A DNA stretch of 64,000 nt from Litorihabitans aurantiacus (GCF_030161595.1 NZ_BSUM01000001.1:2294001-2358000); one strand, 5' to 3'. Shown: positions 29,785 to 41,234, counted from the stretch's first letter. The notes: generated by a model from the letters alone, not told the origin. Program-made: numbers and translations.

Positions 29785-31091
29785 TTCAGGATCCCCTCGT
29801 AGTGCCGCTGCTGCAGCTGGCTGTCGATCTGCTTCACCGTCTCGAGGCCGACGCCCACGATGATCAGCAGCGACGTGCCACCGAACGGCACGCTCGCACT
29901 GATGCCGAGGGCCACGAACGCGATCGTCGGGATCAGCGCCACGATCAGCAGGTAGATCGACCCGGCCGACGTGATGCGGGTGACCACGTAGCGCAGGTAC
30001 TCCGCCGTCGGGCGGCCGGCACGGTAGCCCGGCACGAACCCGCCGTAGCGCTTCATGTTGTCCGCGGTCTCGTCCGGGTTGAACGTGATCGAGGTGTAGA
30101 AGAAGGCGAAGAACAGGATCATCACGGCGAAGATCGCCAGGTGCAGCGGCGCACCCGGGTCGGCGACGTTGACGAGGATCCACTGGACCCAGCCCTCGCT
30201 CTGGTCCCCGAACTGGGCCGCGAGCGTCGGCAGCGCCAGGATCGAGGACGCGAAGATCACCGGGATGACGCCGGACATGTTGATCTTGATCGGGATGTAG
30301 GTGCTGGTCCCGCCGTAGGTGCGGCGACCGACCATGCGCTTGGCGTACTGCACCGGGATGCGGCGCTGCGACTGCTCGACGAAGACGACGGCGACGATGA
30401 GCACCAGCGCCATCGCCATCACGATCGCGAACGTCGTCGCGCCACCGGGCGTCTGCGTCACGGACCAGAGCGCGGTCGGGAAGCTGGCGGCGATCGAGAT
30501 GAAGATCAGCAGCGACATGCCGTTGCCGACGCCGCGCTCGGTCACCAGCTCGGCGAGCCACATGACGAGGCCGGTGCCGGCGGTCATCGTCAGGATGACC
30601 AGCAGGATGGTGATGATGCTGTCGTCGGCGATGACGGGTGTGGCGTCGCCCGAGGCACCACAGCCCTGGAACAGCACACCGGTGCGCGCGGTGGTGACGA
30701 TGGTGGTGGCCTGGAGGATCGCCAGGAAGATCGTGAGGTAGCGGGTGTACTGCGTGAGCTTCGCGGTACCCGACTGGCCCTCCTTGTGCAGCGCCTCGAA
30801 CCGCGGGATGACCACACGGAGCAGCTGCACGATGATGCTGGCCGTGATGTACGGCATGATCCCGAGCGCGAACACCGACAGCTGCAGCAGTGCACCGCCG
30901 GAGAACAGGTTGATCAGGCCCAGGATGTCGTTGTCGCCGGACTGGCCGACGCAGATCTGGACGTTGGCGTAGTTCACCCCGGGGCTGGGGATGAACGACC
31001 CCAGGCGGAAGATCGCGATGATCCCCATCGTGAACAGCAGCTTGCGCCTCAGGTCGGGGGTCCGAAACGCTTGAGCGAATGCGCCTAGCAC
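29781..31091 (-). CDS. secY: Protein translocase channel subunit SecY
   Basis: 436 residues and about ten transmembrane segments. AFAQAFRTPDLRRKLLFTMG starts the protein; MPYITASIIVQLLRVVIPRF is the plug/TM2 signature; RMVGRRTYGGTSTYIPIKIN and RPTAEYLRYVVTRITSAGS are the conserved cytosolic loops that contact SecA and the ribosome. It forms the SecYEG channel with SecE (58739). A terminator-like hairpin separates it from rplO, so it may be partly uncoupled from the spc ribosomal genes. adk overlaps its end. Confidence 0.98.
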   Translation of the reverse strand: MLGAFAQAFRTPDLRRKLLFTMGIIAIFRLGSFIPSPGVNYANVQICVGQSGDNDILGLINLFSGGALLQLSVFALGIMPYITASIIVQLLRVVIPRFEALHKEGQSGTAKLTQYTRYLTIFLAILQATTIVTTARTGVLFQGCGASGDATPVIADDSIITILLVILTMTAGTGLVMWLAELVTERGVGNGMSLLIFISIAASFPTALWSVTQTPGGATTFAIVMAMALVLIVAVVFVEQSQRRIPVQYAKRMVGRRTYGGTSTYIPIKINMSGVIPVIFASSILALPTLAAQFGDQSEGWVQWILVNVADPGAPLHLAIFAVMILFFAFFYTSITFNPDETADNMKRYGGFVPGYRAGRPTAEYLRYVVTRITSAGSIYLLIVALIPTIAFVALGISASVPFGGTSLLIIVGVGLETVKQIDSQLQQRHYEGILK

Positions 31092-31151
31092 GCTTCCTCC
31101 AGGTCAGGTGGGGGTGGTCCCCCGCGCGGGGGCGCGGAGGGACGAGAGACG

Positions 31152-31195
31152 ACGACGGGTGGCGACGTAGAGAACCCTACGTCGCCACCCGTCGT
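31152..31195 (-). terminator. Strong hairpin between rplO and secY
   Basis: A perfect 19-bp stem (31152-31170 with 31177-31195) and a 6-nt loop, 2 bp after the rplO stop at 31198. No U-run follows. It would end or attenuate ribosomal transcription before secY. Confidence 0.8.
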
Positions 31196-31197
31196 GC

Positions 31198-31704
31198 TCA
31201 GGCCTGAGTGGCGCTGCCGCCGGCGGCGAGGATCTTGTCCCTCGCGCTGGCGGAGAACCGCTGTGCCGTGATGTCGAGCTTCACACCGCCGAGGTCGCCG
31301 GTGCCGAGCACCTTGACCGGACGGTTGGGGCGGACCGCCCCGGCCGCGGCCAGGTCGTCGACCGTGATCGTGCCGCCCTGGGGGAACAGCTCCGCGAGCC
31401 GGTCCAGGTTCACGACCTGGTACTCGGTGCGGAACGGGTTGGTGAACCCGCGCAGCTTCGGGAGGCGCATGTGCATCGGCATCTGCCCACCCTCGAAGCC
31501 GGCAGGCACCTGGTAGCGAGCCTTCGTACCCTTGGTACCGCGGCCGGCCGTCTTACCCTTCGAGCCCTCACCGCGACCCACGCGGGTCTTCGGGGTGTGG
31601 GCACCGGGGGCGGGACGCAGGTGGTGGACCCGCAGCGTCCGCGACGCCGGAGTCACCTCCTTCTCGTCGGCCTTCGCGGCCGCGCTCTTCTTCGACTCTG
31701 CCAT
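31198..31704 (-). CDS. rplO: 50S ribosomal protein L15
   Basis: 168 residues. [60 protein letters not shown] and [20 protein letters not shown] are L15 signatures. The first 18 residues are an Ala/Lys-rich extension. It overlaps rpmD by one base. Confidence 0.98.
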   Translation of the reverse strand: MAESKKSAAAKADEKEVTPASRTLRVHHLRPAPGAHTPKTRVGRGEGSKGKTAGRGTKGTKARYQVPAGFEGGQMPMHMRLPKLRGFTNPFRTEYQVVNLDRLAELFPQGGTITVDDLAAAGAVRPNRPVKVLGTGDLGGVKLDITAQRFSASARDKILAAGGSATQA

Positions 31705-31886
31705 CAGTCGACCTCCTCGACCTTCACCAGGTGGTTGACCACCTGGATCATGCCGCGCACCTGGGCGTTGTCCTCACGGACCGTCACGCGGCCGATCTTG
31801 CCGAGGCCGAGCGTGCGCAGCGTGTTGCGCTGGTTCTGCTTCCCGCCGATGGCGGACTTGGTCTGCGTGACCTGGAGCTGTGCCAT
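31704..31886 (-). CDS. rpmD: 50S ribosomal protein L30
   Basis: 60 residues, the usual length. [40 protein letters not shown] and [18 protein letters not shown] identify it. It overlaps rpsE and rplO by single bases, indicating translational coupling. Confidence 0.98.
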   Translation of the reverse strand: MAQLQVTQTKSAIGGKQNQRNTLRTLGLGKIGRVTVREDNAQVRGMIQVVNHLVKVEEVD

Positions 31887-32575
31887 CAGGACACCCCCGC
31901 CGAGATCTTCGCGGCGGCCTCGGCCCGACCGGCGGCCTGGGCGCGCAGGAGCGGGGCGGGCACGACGTGCTCGAGCGGGAGACCGCGGCGAGCCGCCACG
32001 GCCTCGGGCTGCTCGAGCGAGCGCAGGGCCTCCACCGTCGCGTGGACGATGTTGATCGCGTTCGACGAACCGAGCGACTTGCTCAGCACGTCGTGGATGC
32101 CGGCGCAGTCGAGGACCGCGCGGACGGGACCGCCCGCGATGACCCCGGTACCCGGCGAGGCGGGACGGAGGAAGACGACGCCCGCGGCGGCCTCACCCTG
32201 CACGACGTGCGGGATGGTGCTGCCGATGCGCGGGACGCGGAAGAAGTTCTTCTTCGCCTCCTCGACACCCTTGGCGATCGCGGAGGGGACCTCCTTGGCC
32301 TTGCCGTAGCCGACGCCGACCGTTCCGTCGCCGTCGCCCACGACCACGAGGGCCGTGAAGCTGAAGCGACGACCGCCCTTGACGACCTTGGCGACGCGGT
32401 TGATCGTGACGACGCGCTCGACGAACTGGCTGCGCTCGGCGTCGCGACCGCCGCGGTCACCACGACGGTCGCCGCCACCGCGACGCTCGCCGCGGCCGCC
32501 GGCGCGGTCGTTCTCGTTGCCGCCGGTCCCGGTGGTCGGTGCCCCGGCGGTCCTGGTGCGCTGCGGTGCAGCCAT
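31886..32575 (-). CDS. rpsE: 30S ribosomal protein S5
   Basis: 229 residues from ATG at 32575. An N-terminal Gly/Arg/Asp-rich extension of about 50 residues precedes [40 protein letters not shown] and [21 protein letters not shown]5 is a fidelity determinant at the mRNA entry channel. The raw frame is open upstream into rplR because of a missing base there. The true start is the ATG at 32575, after GAGAGGAAC. Confidence 0.97.
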   Translation of the reverse strand: MAAPQRTRTAGAPTTGTGGNENDRAGGRGERRGGGDRRGDRGGRDAERSQFVERVVTINRVAKVVKGGRRFSFTALVVVGDGDGTVGVGYGKAKEVPSAIAKGVEEAKKNFFRVPRIGSTIPHVVQGEAAAGVVFLRPASPGTGVIAGGPVRAVLDCAGIHDVLSKSLGSSNAINIVHATVEALRSLEQPEAVAARRGLPLEHVVPAPLLRAQAAGRAEAAAKISAGVS

Positions 32576-32606
32576 CAGATGTTCCTCTCGTGCTTGCGGA
32601 AGGTCA

Positions 32607-32983
32607 TCACAGGGACAGGCCTCCTCGCGGGCGCCGTCGGCGACGGCGGCGACACGGCCGTGGTACGCGTTCCCGCCGCGGTCGAAGACCACGGTGGTCA
32701 CCCCGGCGGCGACGGCGCGCTTGGCGACGAGGCCGCCGACCGTCTTGGCCTTGTCGACCTTGACGTCGGAGCTCGCGCGGAGGTCGGCCTCGAGCGTGCT
32801 GGCCGAGGCGAGCGTCGTGCCCGTGGCGTCGTCCACGATCTGCGCCACGATGTGGCGCGCGGACCGGGTGACCACGAGGCGCGGACGCTCGGCGGTGCCG
32901 ACGAGGCGCTTGCGGATGCGGAGGTGGCGGCGCTTGCGGGCCTTCACCGTCGACTTGCCAGCCGACTTGATGGAGATCGCCAT
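32607..32983 (-). CDS. rplR: 50S ribosomal protein L18, frame broken near its end
   Basis: [60 protein letters not shown] and [20 protein letters not shown] identify L18, which binds 5S rRNA. Every L18 ends close after this point, yet the raw frame continues into S5. Adding one G within the GAGGAGG stretch near 32621-32626 gives ADGAREGGLSL and a TGA at 32607-32609, for 125 residues. The L18-S5 fusion is therefore an artefact. Confidence 0.94.
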
Positions 32984-32985
32984 GG

Positions 32986-33522
32986 CTACTTACCAGCCTT
33001 TCCGACCTTGCGGCGGACCTGCTCGCCCGCGTACCGCACGCCCTTGCCCTTGTAGGGCTCCGGCTTGCGGATCTTCCTGATGTTGGCGGCGACCTCGCCG
33101 ACCTGCTGCTTGTCGATGCCGGCCACCGAGAACTTCGTGGGCGACTCGACGGCGAAGGTGATGCCCGCGGGCGCCTTCACCGTGACGGGGTGGCTGAAAC
33201 CGAGCGCGAACTCGAGGTCGCTGCCCTTGGCCACCACGCGGTAACCGGTGCCGACGATCTCGAGCTTCTTCTCGTAGCCGTCGGTCACGCCGGTGATGAG
33301 GTTCGCCAGCAGCGTGCGCGTGAGGCCGTGCAGCGAGCGCGAGAGGCGCTCGTCGTTCGGACGCGTCACCACGAGCGTGCCGTCGGTGTGCGACACCTCG
33401 ATCGGGTTCGGGACCGTGTGCGTCAGCGTGCCCTTCGGGCCCTTGACCGTCACGACGCGCTCGGCGAGCGAGACGTCGACGGCTGCGGGGACCACGACCG
33501 GGATCTTCCCAATGCGGGACAT
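32986..33522 (-). CDS. rplF: 50S ribosomal protein L6
   Basis: 178 residues. [52 protein letters not shown] and the C-terminal [20 protein letters not shown] are L6 signatures. L6 lies near the factor-binding site. It is 2 bp before rplR. Confidence 0.98.
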   Translation of the reverse strand: MSRIGKIPVVVPAAVDVSLAERVVTVKGPKGTLTHTVPNPIEVSHTDGTLVVTRPNDERLSRSLHGLTRTLLANLITGVTDGYEKKLEIVGTGYRVVAKGSDLEFALGFSHPVTVKAPAGITFAVESPTKFSVAGIDKQQVGEVAANIRKIRKPEPYKGKGVRYAGEQVRRKVGKAGK

Positions 33523-33535
33523 TGTCGTTCCTCCC

Positions 33536-33934
33536 TTACCAGACGTAGGCGAGGACTTCCCCACCCACGCCCTTCTTCGCAGCCTGACGGTCGGTGAGCA
33601 GACCGGAGGACGTGGACAGGATCGCCACGCCCAGGCCGCCGAGCACCTGGGGCAGGTTGGTGGACTTGGCGTACACGCGCAGGCCGGGCTTCGACACGCG
33701 GCGCACACCGGCGAGCGAGCGCTCGCGCTGGGGGCCGAACTTGAGGTTCAGCACGAGGGTCTTGCCGACCTCGGCCTCCTCCTCGCTCCATCCCGCGATG
33801 TAACCCTCCGCCTGGAGGATCTCGGCGATGTGCGACTTGAGCTTCGAGTACGGCATCTTGACCGTCTCGTGGTACGCGGAGTTCGCGTTGCGCAGACGCG
33901 TGAGCATGTCTGCGATGGGGTCTGTCATCGTCAT
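33536..33934 (-). CDS. rpsH: 30S ribosomal protein S8
   Basis: 132 residues. [40 protein letters not shown] and the C-terminal [20 protein letters not shown] then [15 protein letters not shown] identify S8, the usual translational repressor of the spc operon. ATG at 33934 was chosen over an ATG two codons later by alignment to family length. Confidence 0.98.
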   Translation of the reverse strand: MTMTDPIADMLTRLRNANSAYHETVKMPYSKLKSHIAEILQAEGYIAGWSEEEAEVGKTLVLNLKFGPQRERSLAGVRRVSKPGLRVYAKSTNLPQVLGGLGVAILSTSSGLLTDRQAAKKGVGGEVLAYVW

Positions 33935-34001
33935 CGGGCTCGTGCCCTTCCTCGCCGTGGTTTCCCCCACCTGAAACAGGTGGGGACCTGCGGCGTAGTT
34001 G

Positions 34002-34187
34002 TTACCAGCTGCTCTTGGTGATGCCGGGGAGCTGACCCGCGAGGGCCATCTCCCGCAGGCAGATGCGGCACAGGCCGAACTTGCGGTACACCGAGCGGGG
34101 ACGCCCGCAGCGGTTGCAGCGCGTGTAGCCCCGCACGGCGAACTTCTGCTTGCCGGCGGCCTTGCGCACCAGGGCGGTCTTCGCCAT
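34002..34187 (-). CDS. rpsN: 30S ribosomal protein S14, zinc-binding type Z
   Basis: 61 residues. [20 protein letters not shown] and [20 protein letters not shown] hold two CxxC pairs for a zinc ion, so this is the short zinc-dependent (type Z) form. Many actinobacteria carry a second zinc-free S14 elsewhere under Zur control; none is in this window. Confidence 0.98.
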   Translation of the reverse strand: MAKTALVRKAAGKQKFAVRGYTRCNRCGRPRSVYRKFGLCRICLREMALAGQLPGITKSSW

Positions 34188-34188
34188 G

Positions 34189-34785
34189 TCAGTTCTCCTT
34201 GAACGGGAAGCCGAGGTGGCGCAGGAGCGACCGGCCCTCGTCGTCGGACGTTGCGGTGGTCACGACCGTGATGTCCATGCCGCGCACGCGGTCGATGGAG
34301 TCCTGGTCGATCTCGTGGAACATCGACTGCTCGGTCAGACCGAACGTGTAGTTGCCCCGACCGTCGAACTGCTTCGGCGAGAGACCACGGAAGTCGCGGA
34401 TGCGCGGGAGGGCGATCGAAACCAGACGGTCGACGAACTCCCACATGCGGTCGCCGCGCAGCGTGGTGTGCGCACCGATCGGCTGGCCCTCGCGGAGCTT
34501 GAACTGCGCGATGGACTTGCGGGCCTTGGTGACCTGCGGCTTCTGACCCGTGATCAGCGAGAGGTCGCGGATCGCGCCCTCGATGAGCTTGGAGTCGCGC
34601 GCCGCGTCGCCCACACCCATGTTCACGACGACCTTCGCGAGGCCGGGAACCTGGTTGACGTTCGGGAAGGCGAACTCCTCGCGCAGCGCTGGGACGATCT
34701 CCGCGCGGTAGCGGGTCTTGAGGCGGGGAGCCACCTTGGTGGCGCCCTCGACCTGCTCGGTGGTGTCGATGGTCTCGGTCATCAC
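34189..34785 (-). CDS. rplE: 50S ribosomal protein L5
   Basis: 198 residues. [60 protein letters not shown] and the C-terminal [20 protein letters not shown] identify L5, which binds 5S rRNA and contacts P-site tRNA. Its ATG overlaps the rplX stop (ATGA). Confidence 0.98.
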   Translation of the reverse strand: MMTETIDTTEQVEGATKVAPRLKTRYRAEIVPALREEFAFPNVNQVPGLAKVVVNMGVGDAARDSKLIEGAIRDLSLITGQKPQVTKARKSIAQFKLREGQPIGAHTTLRGDRMWEFVDRLVSIALPRIRDFRGLSPKQFDGRGNYTFGLTEQSMFHEIDQDSIDRVRGMDITVVTTATSDDEGRSLLRHLGFPFKEN

Positions 34786-35129
34786 ACGTCCTTACCGGAG
34801 CGCTTGGCGATGCGGACCCTGACGGTGCGCTTGCGGCCGTCGCGCTCGACTTCCTCGGTGCGGTAGCCGATCCGGGTGCCCTTCTTGGACTCCGGGTCGA
34901 CGAGCATCACGTTGCTGATGTGGATCGGGGCCTCGACGGTCTCGATGCCACCCGTGCGGCTGCCGCGCTGCGACTGCGACACCTTGGTGTGCTTCGTGAC
35001 GCGCTTGATGCCCTCGACCACCACGCGGTTGGTCTCGGTGAACACCTCGAGGACACGGCCCTGCTTGCCGCGGTCGGCGCGGCTGCCGGAGATCACGACG
35101 ACGAGGTCGCCCTTCTTGATCTTCGCCAT
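34782..35129 (-). CDS. rplX: 50S ribosomal protein L24
   Basis: 115 residues. [20 protein letters not shown] then [20 protein letters not shown] (KOW motif) and [20 protein letters not shown] identify L24, an assembly initiator of 50S. It is 3 bp after rplN. Confidence 0.98.
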   Translation of the reverse strand: MAKIKKGDLVVVISGSRADRGKQGRVLEVFTETNRVVVEGIKRVTKHTKVSQSQRGSRTGGIETVEAPIHISNVMLVDPESKKGTRIGYRTEEVERDGRKRTVRVRIAKRSGKDV

Positions 35130-35132
35130 AAC

Positions 35133-35501
35133 TCAGATCACCTCCGGGGCGAGCGAGACGATGCGCATGAACTTCTTGTCACGCAGCTCGCGCCCGACCG
35201 GGCCGAAGATGCGCGTGCCACGGGGCTCGCCGTCCTGCTTGAGGATGACGGCCGCGTTCTCGTCGAAACGGATGTAGGAACCGTCGGGACGGCGGCGCTC
35301 CTTGCGGGTGCGCACCACGACCGCCTTGACGACGTCGCCCTTCTTGACGTTGCCACCGGGGATGGCGTCCTTGACGGTGGCGACGATGGTGTCGCCGATG
35401 CCGGCGTAGCGACGGCCTGAGCCACCGAGAACGCGGATGCAGAGGATCTCCTTGGCACCCGTGTTGTCGGCGACCTTCAGTCGCGACTCCTGCTGGATCA
35501 T
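35133..35501 (-). CDS. rplN: 50S ribosomal protein L14
   Basis: 122 residues, the invariant family length. [40 protein letters not shown] and [20 protein letters not shown] identify it. L14 forms part of intersubunit bridges and binds the silencing factor RsfS. Confidence 0.99.
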   Translation of the reverse strand: MIQQESRLKVADNTGAKEILCIRVLGGSGRRYAGIGDTIVATVKDAIPGGNVKKGDVVKAVVVRTRKERRRPDGSYIRFDENAAVILKQDGEPRGTRIFGPVGRELRDKKFMRIVSLAPEVI

Positions 35502-35571
35502 GAACCTGCTCCTGTCGTCGTGCCGGTTCTCGGCATGTGCCGGGCCTGGCCGAACGGATAATTACTGGTGG

Positions 35572-35874
35572 TCAGCGAGCCTTCTCGATGACCTCGACCA
35601 CGCGCCACCGCTTGGTGGCGGAGAGCGGCCGCGTCTCCATGATGAGGACGAGGTCGCCGATGCCGGCGGTCTCGACCTCGTCGTGCGCCTTGACCTTGGT
35701 CGTGCGACGGATGACCTTGCCGTAGAGCGGGTGCTTGACCCGGTCCTCGAGCTCGACCACGACGGTCTTGTCCATCTTGTCGCTGACCACGTAGCCCTGG
35801 CGCGTCTTGCGGTAGGGCCGCGTCTCGTCGGTGACGTCCTGCGTCACAGCGTCGTTCGTCATTGCTTCGCTCAC
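35572..35874 (-). CDS. rpsQ: 30S ribosomal protein S17
   Basis: 100 residues from GTG at 35874, overlapping the rpmC stop by 4 bp. [40 protein letters not shown] and [20 protein letters not shown] are S17 signatures. The first 17 residues are an acidic extension. An in-frame ATG at 35862 is an alternative start. Confidence 0.97.
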   Translation of the reverse strand: MSEAMTNDAVTQDVTDETRPYRKTRQGYVVSDKMDKTVVVELEDRVKHPLYGKVIRRTTKVKAHDEVETAGIGDLVLIMETRPLSATKRWRVVEVIEKAR

Positions 35875-36110
35875 TTCACGCTCGTCGGGGCGGTACGGAT
35901 CCCGAGCTCGCGCTCACGCAGGACCGTGTAGATCCGCGCGATGTCGCGCTTGACCTCCTTGAGGCGCCCGTGGCTCTCCAGCTGGCCGGTCGCCGAGGCG
36001 AACCGGAGGTGGAACAGCTCGTCCTTGGCCTTGCGCAGCTCGGCGACGAGACGCTCGTCGTCCATGCCGTCCAGCTCGGACGTCTGCAGGTCCTTCGAAC
36101 CCACTGCCAT
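35871..36110 (-). CDS. rpmC: 50S ribosomal protein L29
   Basis: 79 residues. [40 protein letters not shown] and [20 protein letters not shown] form the helical hairpin of L29 at the peptide exit. It starts within the last base of rplP. Confidence 0.98.
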   Translation of the reverse strand: MAVGSKDLQTSELDGMDDERLVAELRKAKDELFHLRFASATGQLESHGRLKEVKRDIARIYTVLRERELGIRTAPTSVK

Positions 36111-36529
36111 CAGAGGTCACCACCCTCGCGCCGCAAGAAGCGGGTCTTCATCGGGAGCTTGTGCTGCGCGCGGCGCATGGCCTCGCGCGCCAGGGGCTCG
36201 GGGACGCCGGCCAGCTCGAAGAGCACGCGACCGGGCTTGATGTTGGCGATCCACCACTCGACCGAACCCTTACCGGAACCCATGCGGGTCTCGGCCGGCT
36301 TCTTGGTCAGCGGACGGTCGGGGTAGATGTTGATCCACACCTTTCCACCACGCTTGATGTGACGGGTCATGGCGATACGTGCCGACTCGATCTGACGGTT
36401 GGTGAGGTAACCACCCTCGACCGCCTGGATGCCGAACTCGCCGAACGAGATCGCGGTACCGCCGGTGGCGGCGCCGCGACGCTTCGGGTGGTGCTGCTTG
36501 CGGTGCTTGGTCCGCCTGGGGATAAGCAT
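36110..36529 (-). CDS. rplP: 50S ribosomal protein L16
   Basis: 139 residues from ATG at 36529. [31 protein letters not shown]-like residues (here [20 protein letters not shown]), [20 protein letters not shown] and [20 protein letters not shown] identify L16, which positions A-site tRNA. It is 5 bp after rpsC. Confidence 0.98.
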   Translation of the reverse strand: MLIPRRTKHRKQHHPKRRGAATGGTAISFGEFGIQAVEGGYLTNRQIESARIAMTRHIKRGGKVWINIYPDRPLTKKPAETRMGSGKGSVEWWIANIKPGRVLFELAGVPEPLAREAMRRAQHKLPMKTRFLRREGGDL

Positions 36530-36534
36530 CGGTG

Positions 36535-37329
36535 TCAGGCCTCCGTTCCGGTGGCGGCCGGAGCCGCCTCGGTGGGCGCAGCGGCGGGGGCGGTGCCCTC
36601 GTCGCGACGGCCGCGGGGGCGGTCGCCACGGTCGGGACGCGGGCCACGGCCGCGGGCCGGCGCGCCGGCCTGCTCGGCCGCGTACTCGCGCTCGGTCATG
36701 TCGCCCTTGTAGATCCAGACCTTCACGCCGATGCGACCGAAGGTGGTGCGCGCCTCGAAGAAGCCGTAGTCGATGTTCGCGCGGAGCGTGTGCAGGGGCA
36801 CGCGGCCCTCGCGGTAGAACTCCTTGCGGCTCATCTCGGCGCCGCCCAGGCGGCCCGAGCACTGCACCCGGATGCCCTTGGCCCCCGCGCGCTGCGCGGA
36901 CTGCATGCCCTTGCGCATGGCGCGACGGAAAGCGACGCGGCTGGCGAGCTGCTCCGCGATGCCCTGCGCCACGAGCTGGGCGTCCAGCTCGGGGTTCTTG
37001 ACCTCGTGGATGTTCAGGGTGACCTGCTTGCCCGTGAGCTTCTCGAGCTCGCCGCGCAGGCGGTCGGCCTCGGCGCCGCGGCGACCGATGACGATGCCCG
37101 GACGCGCGGTGTGCAGCGTGACGTGCACGCGGTCACGGGTGCGCTCGATCTGCACCTTCGACACGCCGGCGCGCTCGAGGCCCGCCGACATCAGACGGCG
37201 GATCTGCACGTCCTCGCGGACGTAGTCGCGGTAGCGCTGACCCGGCTTGGTCGAGTCGGCGAACCACTTCGAACGGTGCTCGGTCGTGATGCCGAGCCGG
37301 AACCCGAGCGGGTTGACCTTCTGGCCCAT
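36535..37329 (-). CDS. rpsC: 30S ribosomal protein S3
   Basis: 264 residues. [20 protein letters not shown], a KH domain with [20 protein letters not shown], and [20 protein letters not shown] identify S3 of the mRNA entry helicase. The last 45 residues are an Arg/Asp-rich then Ala/Pro/Thr-rich tail typical of actinobacteria. The ATG overlaps the rplV stop (TGATG). Confidence 0.98.
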   Translation of the reverse strand: MGQKVNPLGFRLGITTEHRSKWFADSTKPGQRYRDYVREDVQIRRLMSAGLERAGVSKVQIERTRDRVHVTLHTARPGIVIGRRGAEADRLRGELEKLTGKQVTLNIHEVKNPELDAQLVAQGIAEQLASRVAFRRAMRKGMQSAQRAGAKGIRVQCSGRLGGAEMSRKEFYREGRVPLHTLRANIDYGFFEARTTFGRIGVKVWIYKGDMTEREYAAEQAGAPARGRGPRPDRGDRPRGRRDEGTAPAAAPTEAAPAATGTEA

Positions 37330-37686
37330 CAGCGAGCCCCTTCCTTCGGCGCCACGATCACCGTGATGTGGCTGGTGCGCTTGAGGACGCGCGCGGCGCG
37401 CCCTGGGCACGCGGACGGATCCGCTTGAGCGTCGGGCCCTCGTCCACGAACGCCTCCGCGATGACGAGCTCGCTCGGGTCGAACCGGACGCTCGCGGCGT
37501 CGGCCTTCACCCGGGCGTTGGCGATCGCGCTGCTGACGAGCTTGCGCACGTCGACGGCGGCGGCCTGGGGGCGAACCCCAGCAGTGCCACCGCCTCCTCG
37601 GCCCGCTTGCCACGGATGGTGTCCACGACGCGGCGAGCCTTCTGGGGCGTGACGCGGAGGTACCGCACCTGCGCCTTGGCTTCCAT
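37329..37686 (-). CDS. rplV: 50S ribosomal protein L22, frame broken at two places
   Basis: Reassembled reading: [99 protein letters not shown]. That is a complete L22 of 119 residues lining the exit tunnel. The raw sequence lacks one base in the G5 run at 37567-37571 and one in the C3 run at 37401-37403. Because L22 is essential, both are probably sequencing errors. Confidence 0.94.
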
Positions 37687-37727
37687 GTGTCTGTCCTTTT
37701 CTACGACCGTCAGGTTCCGTCCCCGCG

Positions 37728-38009
37728 TCAGCGGCGACGGGCCTTGCGGTCGTCCTTGTCGTGGCCACGGTAGGTGCGGGTCGGGGCGAACTCTCCGAGC
37801 TTGTGCCCGACCATCGACTCGGTGACGAACACCGGGACGTGCTTGCGGCCGTCGTGCACCGCGAACGTGTGACCGAGGAAATCAGGCGTGATCATCGACC
37901 GGCGCGACCACGTCTTGATGACGTTCTTCGTGCCCTTCTCGTTCTGCACGTCCACCTTCTTCTGGAGGTGGCCGTCGACGAAGGGGCCCTTCTTCAGGCT
38001 GCGAGGCAT
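37728..38009 (-). CDS. rpsS: 30S ribosomal protein S19
   Basis: 93 residues. [40 protein letters not shown] and [20 protein letters not shown] identify S19, the partner of S13 in the 30S head. It lies 15 bp after rplB. Confidence 0.99.
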   Translation of the reverse strand: MPRSLKKGPFVDGHLQKKVDVQNEKGTKNVIKTWSRRSMITPDFLGHTFAVHDGRKHVPVFVTESMVGHKLGEFAPTRTYRGHDKDDRKARRR

Positions 38010-38024
38010 GCTTCGTACTCCCTA

Positions 38025-38861
<837 letters not shown>

Positions 38862-38890
38862 GATCTAGGTCCTCATCCCATCGACGCCGG

Positions 38891-39193
38891 TCAGGAGACC
38901 GGACCGCCGAAGATGTCGATCGAGCCCTCGCGCAGCGTGACGATCGCGCGCTTGGTGTCCTTGCGCTTGCCGATGCCGACGCGCGTGCGGCGGGACTTGC
39001 CCGGCCGGTTGAGCGTGTTGACGTCGGCAACCTTGACCCCGAACACCTGCTCGACCGCGATCTTGATCTCGGTCTTGTTGGCGCGGGGGTCGACGAGGAA
39101 GGTGTACTTGCCCGCGTCGAGCAGGCTGTAGCTCTTCTCGGAGACGACCGGCGCGATCAGGATGTCGCGCGGGTCCTTGCCGATGGCGCTCAC
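38891..39193 (-). CDS. rplW: 50S ribosomal protein L23
   Basis: 100 residues from GTG at 39193. [40 protein letters not shown] and [20 protein letters not shown] identify L23, docking site for SRP and trigger factor at the exit tunnel. It overlaps rplD by 4 bp. Confidence 0.98.
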   Translation of the reverse strand: MSAIGKDPRDILIAPVVSEKSYSLLDAGKYTFLVDPRANKTEIKIAVEQVFGVKVADVNTLNRPGKSRRTRVGIGKRKDTKRAIVTLREGSIDIFGGPVS

Positions 39194-39855
39194 TTGGCGT
39201 CCTCCTCGGTGGTCGGCACGGGCACCACGACGGCGCCGGCCAGGAAGGCCTCGAGCGCGGCCGAGGTGAACACGACGTCGTCGTTGACGAGGACGTCGTA
39301 GGTGTTCAGCTGGTCGGGGCTCACGAGGTGGACCTCGACGACGTTGCGCAGGCTGAGCCACGCCACGTCCTCGTCGCGTCCGACGACGGCGAGCACGCGG
39401 TTCGCCGAGGTGGCGGCGCGCAGCGCCGTGAGGGCGGCCTTCGTCGACGGCGTCTCGACCGCGAGGTCGGAGACGACGTGCACGCGGCCGGCGCGCGCCC
39501 GGTCGGACAGGGCGCCGCGGAGGGCGGCGGCCTTCATCTTCTTGGGCGTGCGCTGGCTGTAGTCGCGCGGCGTCGGGCCGTGGACCACACCACCGCCGGC
39601 GAACTGCGGCGCGCGGGTCGAACCCTGACGGGCACGACCGGTGCCCTTCTGCTTGTACGGCTTCTTGCCGCCACCACGGACCTCGGCCCGCGTCTTGGTC
39701 TTGTGCGTGCCCTGGCGGGCCGCGGCGAGCTGCGCCACCACGACCTGGTGGATCAGCGGCACGTTGGTGGTCACGTCGAAGACCTCGGCGGGGAGGTCGG
39801 CCTGGCCGGCCTTCGCGCCCGTGGCGTCGATGACGTCGATGGAGGTCATGGTCAC
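39190..39855 (-). CDS. rplD: 50S ribosomal protein L4
   Basis: 221 residues. [20 protein letters not shown] then [20 protein letters not shown] is the tunnel loop where macrolide-resistance changes occur; it looks wild type. [20 protein letters not shown] and [20 protein letters not shown] follow. L4 autoregulates the S10 operon in E. coli; that is unproven in actinobacteria. Confidence 0.98.
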   Translation of the reverse strand: MTMTSIDVIDATGAKAGQADLPAEVFDVTTNVPLIHQVVVAQLAAARQGTHKTKTRAEVRGGGKKPYKQKGTGRARQGSTRAPQFAGGGVVHGPTPRDYSQRTPKKMKAAALRGALSDRARAGRVHVVSDLAVETPSTKAALTALRAATSANRVLAVVGRDEDVAWLSLRNVVEVHLVSPDQLNTYDVLVNDDVVFTSAALEAFLAGAVVVPVPTTEEDAK

Positions 39856-40508
39856 GCCCCCTTCACGGCGGTGCGGACGACGACGAGCGAGCCCTTGGCG
39901 CCGGGCACGGGGCCCGCGACCAGGAGGAGCCCGGCGGCGACGTCGACCGAGTGGATCGTCAGGTTCTGGATCGTCTTGCGGGCGTTACCCATGCGACCGG
40001 CCATGCGCATGCCCTTGAAGACGCGCGACGGCGTCGAGGCGCCACCGATCGAGCCGGGCTTGCGGTGGTTGCGGTGCGCACCGTGGGAGGCGCCGACGCC
40101 GGAGAAGCCGTGACGCTTCATGACACCGGCGGTGCCCTTGCCCTTGGTGGTGCCGATGACGTCGACCTTCGCGCCGGCCTCGAAGGCCTCGGCGGTGATC
40201 TCGGTCCCGGGGGTCACACCCGCGGACGCGGTGCGGATCTCGACGACGTGGCGGCGCGGCGTGACGCCGGCCGCGGCGAAGTGGCCCTTGAGGGGCTGGC
40301 TCACCTTGCGCGGGTCGATCTGACCGAACGCGAGCTGCACGGCCTCGTAGCCGTCCGTCTCCTGCGTGCGGACGGCCGAGACCACGTTGGTACCGACGCG
40401 GACGACCGTCACCGGGACGAGCTTGCCGGCGTCGTCCCAGACCTGGGTCATGCCGAGCTTCGTCCCGAGCAGCGCCGTCACGGCGGGGCTGGTGGTTGTG
40501 GAAGTCAT
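39852..40508 (-). CDS. rplC: 50S ribosomal protein L3
   Basis: 218 residues from ATG at 40508. [60 protein letters not shown] and [20 protein letters not shown] identify L3. It overlaps rplD by 4 bp. Confidence 0.99.
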   Translation of the reverse strand: MTSTTTSPAVTALLGTKLGMTQVWDDAGKLVPVTVVRVGTNVVSAVRTQETDGYEAVQLAFGQIDPRKVSQPLKGHFAAAGVTPRRHVVEIRTASAGVTPGTEITAEAFEAGAKVDVIGTTKGKGTAGVMKRHGFSGVGASHGAHRNHRKPGSIGGASTPSRVFKGMRMAGRMGNARKTIQNLTIHSVDVAAGLLLVAGPVPGAKGSLVVVRTAVKGA

Positions 40509-40518
40509 GGTCGGATCC

Positions 40519-40827
40519 TCAGAGCTTGATCTCGATGTTGACGTCCGCCGGGAGGTCGAGACGCATGAGCGAGTCGACGGCCTTCGGCGTCGGGTCGATG
40601 ATGTCGATGAGGCGCTTGTGGGTGCGCATCTCGAAGTGGTCGCGGCTGTCCTTGTACTTGTGCGGAGAACGGATGACGCAGTACACGTTCTTCTCCGTCG
40701 GCAGCGGCACGGGGCCGACCACCGTTGCACCGGCACGGGTCACCGTGTCGACGATCTTGCGCGCCGAGCTGTCGATGACCTCGTGGTCGTAGGACTTCAG
40801 CCGGATGCGGATCTTCTGTCCCGCCAT
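40519..40827 (-). CDS. rpsJ: 30S ribosomal protein S10
   Basis: 102 residues. [60 protein letters not shown] and [17 protein letters not shown] identify S10 (NusE), also a transcription antitermination factor. It is the first gene of the long ribosomal run, with a leader of about 290 nt. Confidence 0.99.
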   Translation of the reverse strand: MAGQKIRIRLKSYDHEVIDSSARKIVDTVTRAGATVVGPVPLPTEKNVYCVIRSPHKYKDSRDHFEMRTHKRLIDIIDPTPKAVDSLMRLDLPADVNIEIKL

Positions 40828-41121
40828 AGCTGTCTGACTCTCTCTCGTCGTTACCGCTCGTGAACTGCTGACCGACCCCCGCGCTCGGGCGTGTCGCGCA
40901 TGCGACCTACCCGGGCGGCGCACTCGCGTGCTGCGAGCCGGTACTCGAGTCGGGGTCTGTGCGCCCGGCCGGTGACGGCTGGGCGGCGATGGCTGCCGGG
41001 ATCGAGACCCGAGCGCGACCCGCAGAGGGCAGAAAGCAGCGCCCGGATCTGGTCCGGTCCGCTCGCCGTCTGCACGCCCTGCGCGCACGCACGAGTCTCG
41101 TTCCCACGAGGCAACCGTGAC

Positions 41122-41151
41122 AGTCTGCCACAGGAGCTGCGCCCTGGCCAA
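41122..41151 (-). promoter_or_regulatory. Putative S10 operon promoter and leader
   Basis: TTGGCC (41146-41151), an 18-bp spacer and CAGACT (41122-41127) on the minus strand, in the 481-bp gap between tuf and rpsJ. The transcript would start near 41115, leaving about 290 nt of untranslated leader to 40828. I see no convincing reading frame in that leader. Its function as a control region is inferred. Confidence 0.5.
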
Positions 41152-41234
41152 TCCGCGGCGGATGTGCATCCGCTCACGTCTCCGCGTCGCCGCTACCCGT
41201 CGCCGGCGCGCGGTCCGCACACAGCCGCCGGACG

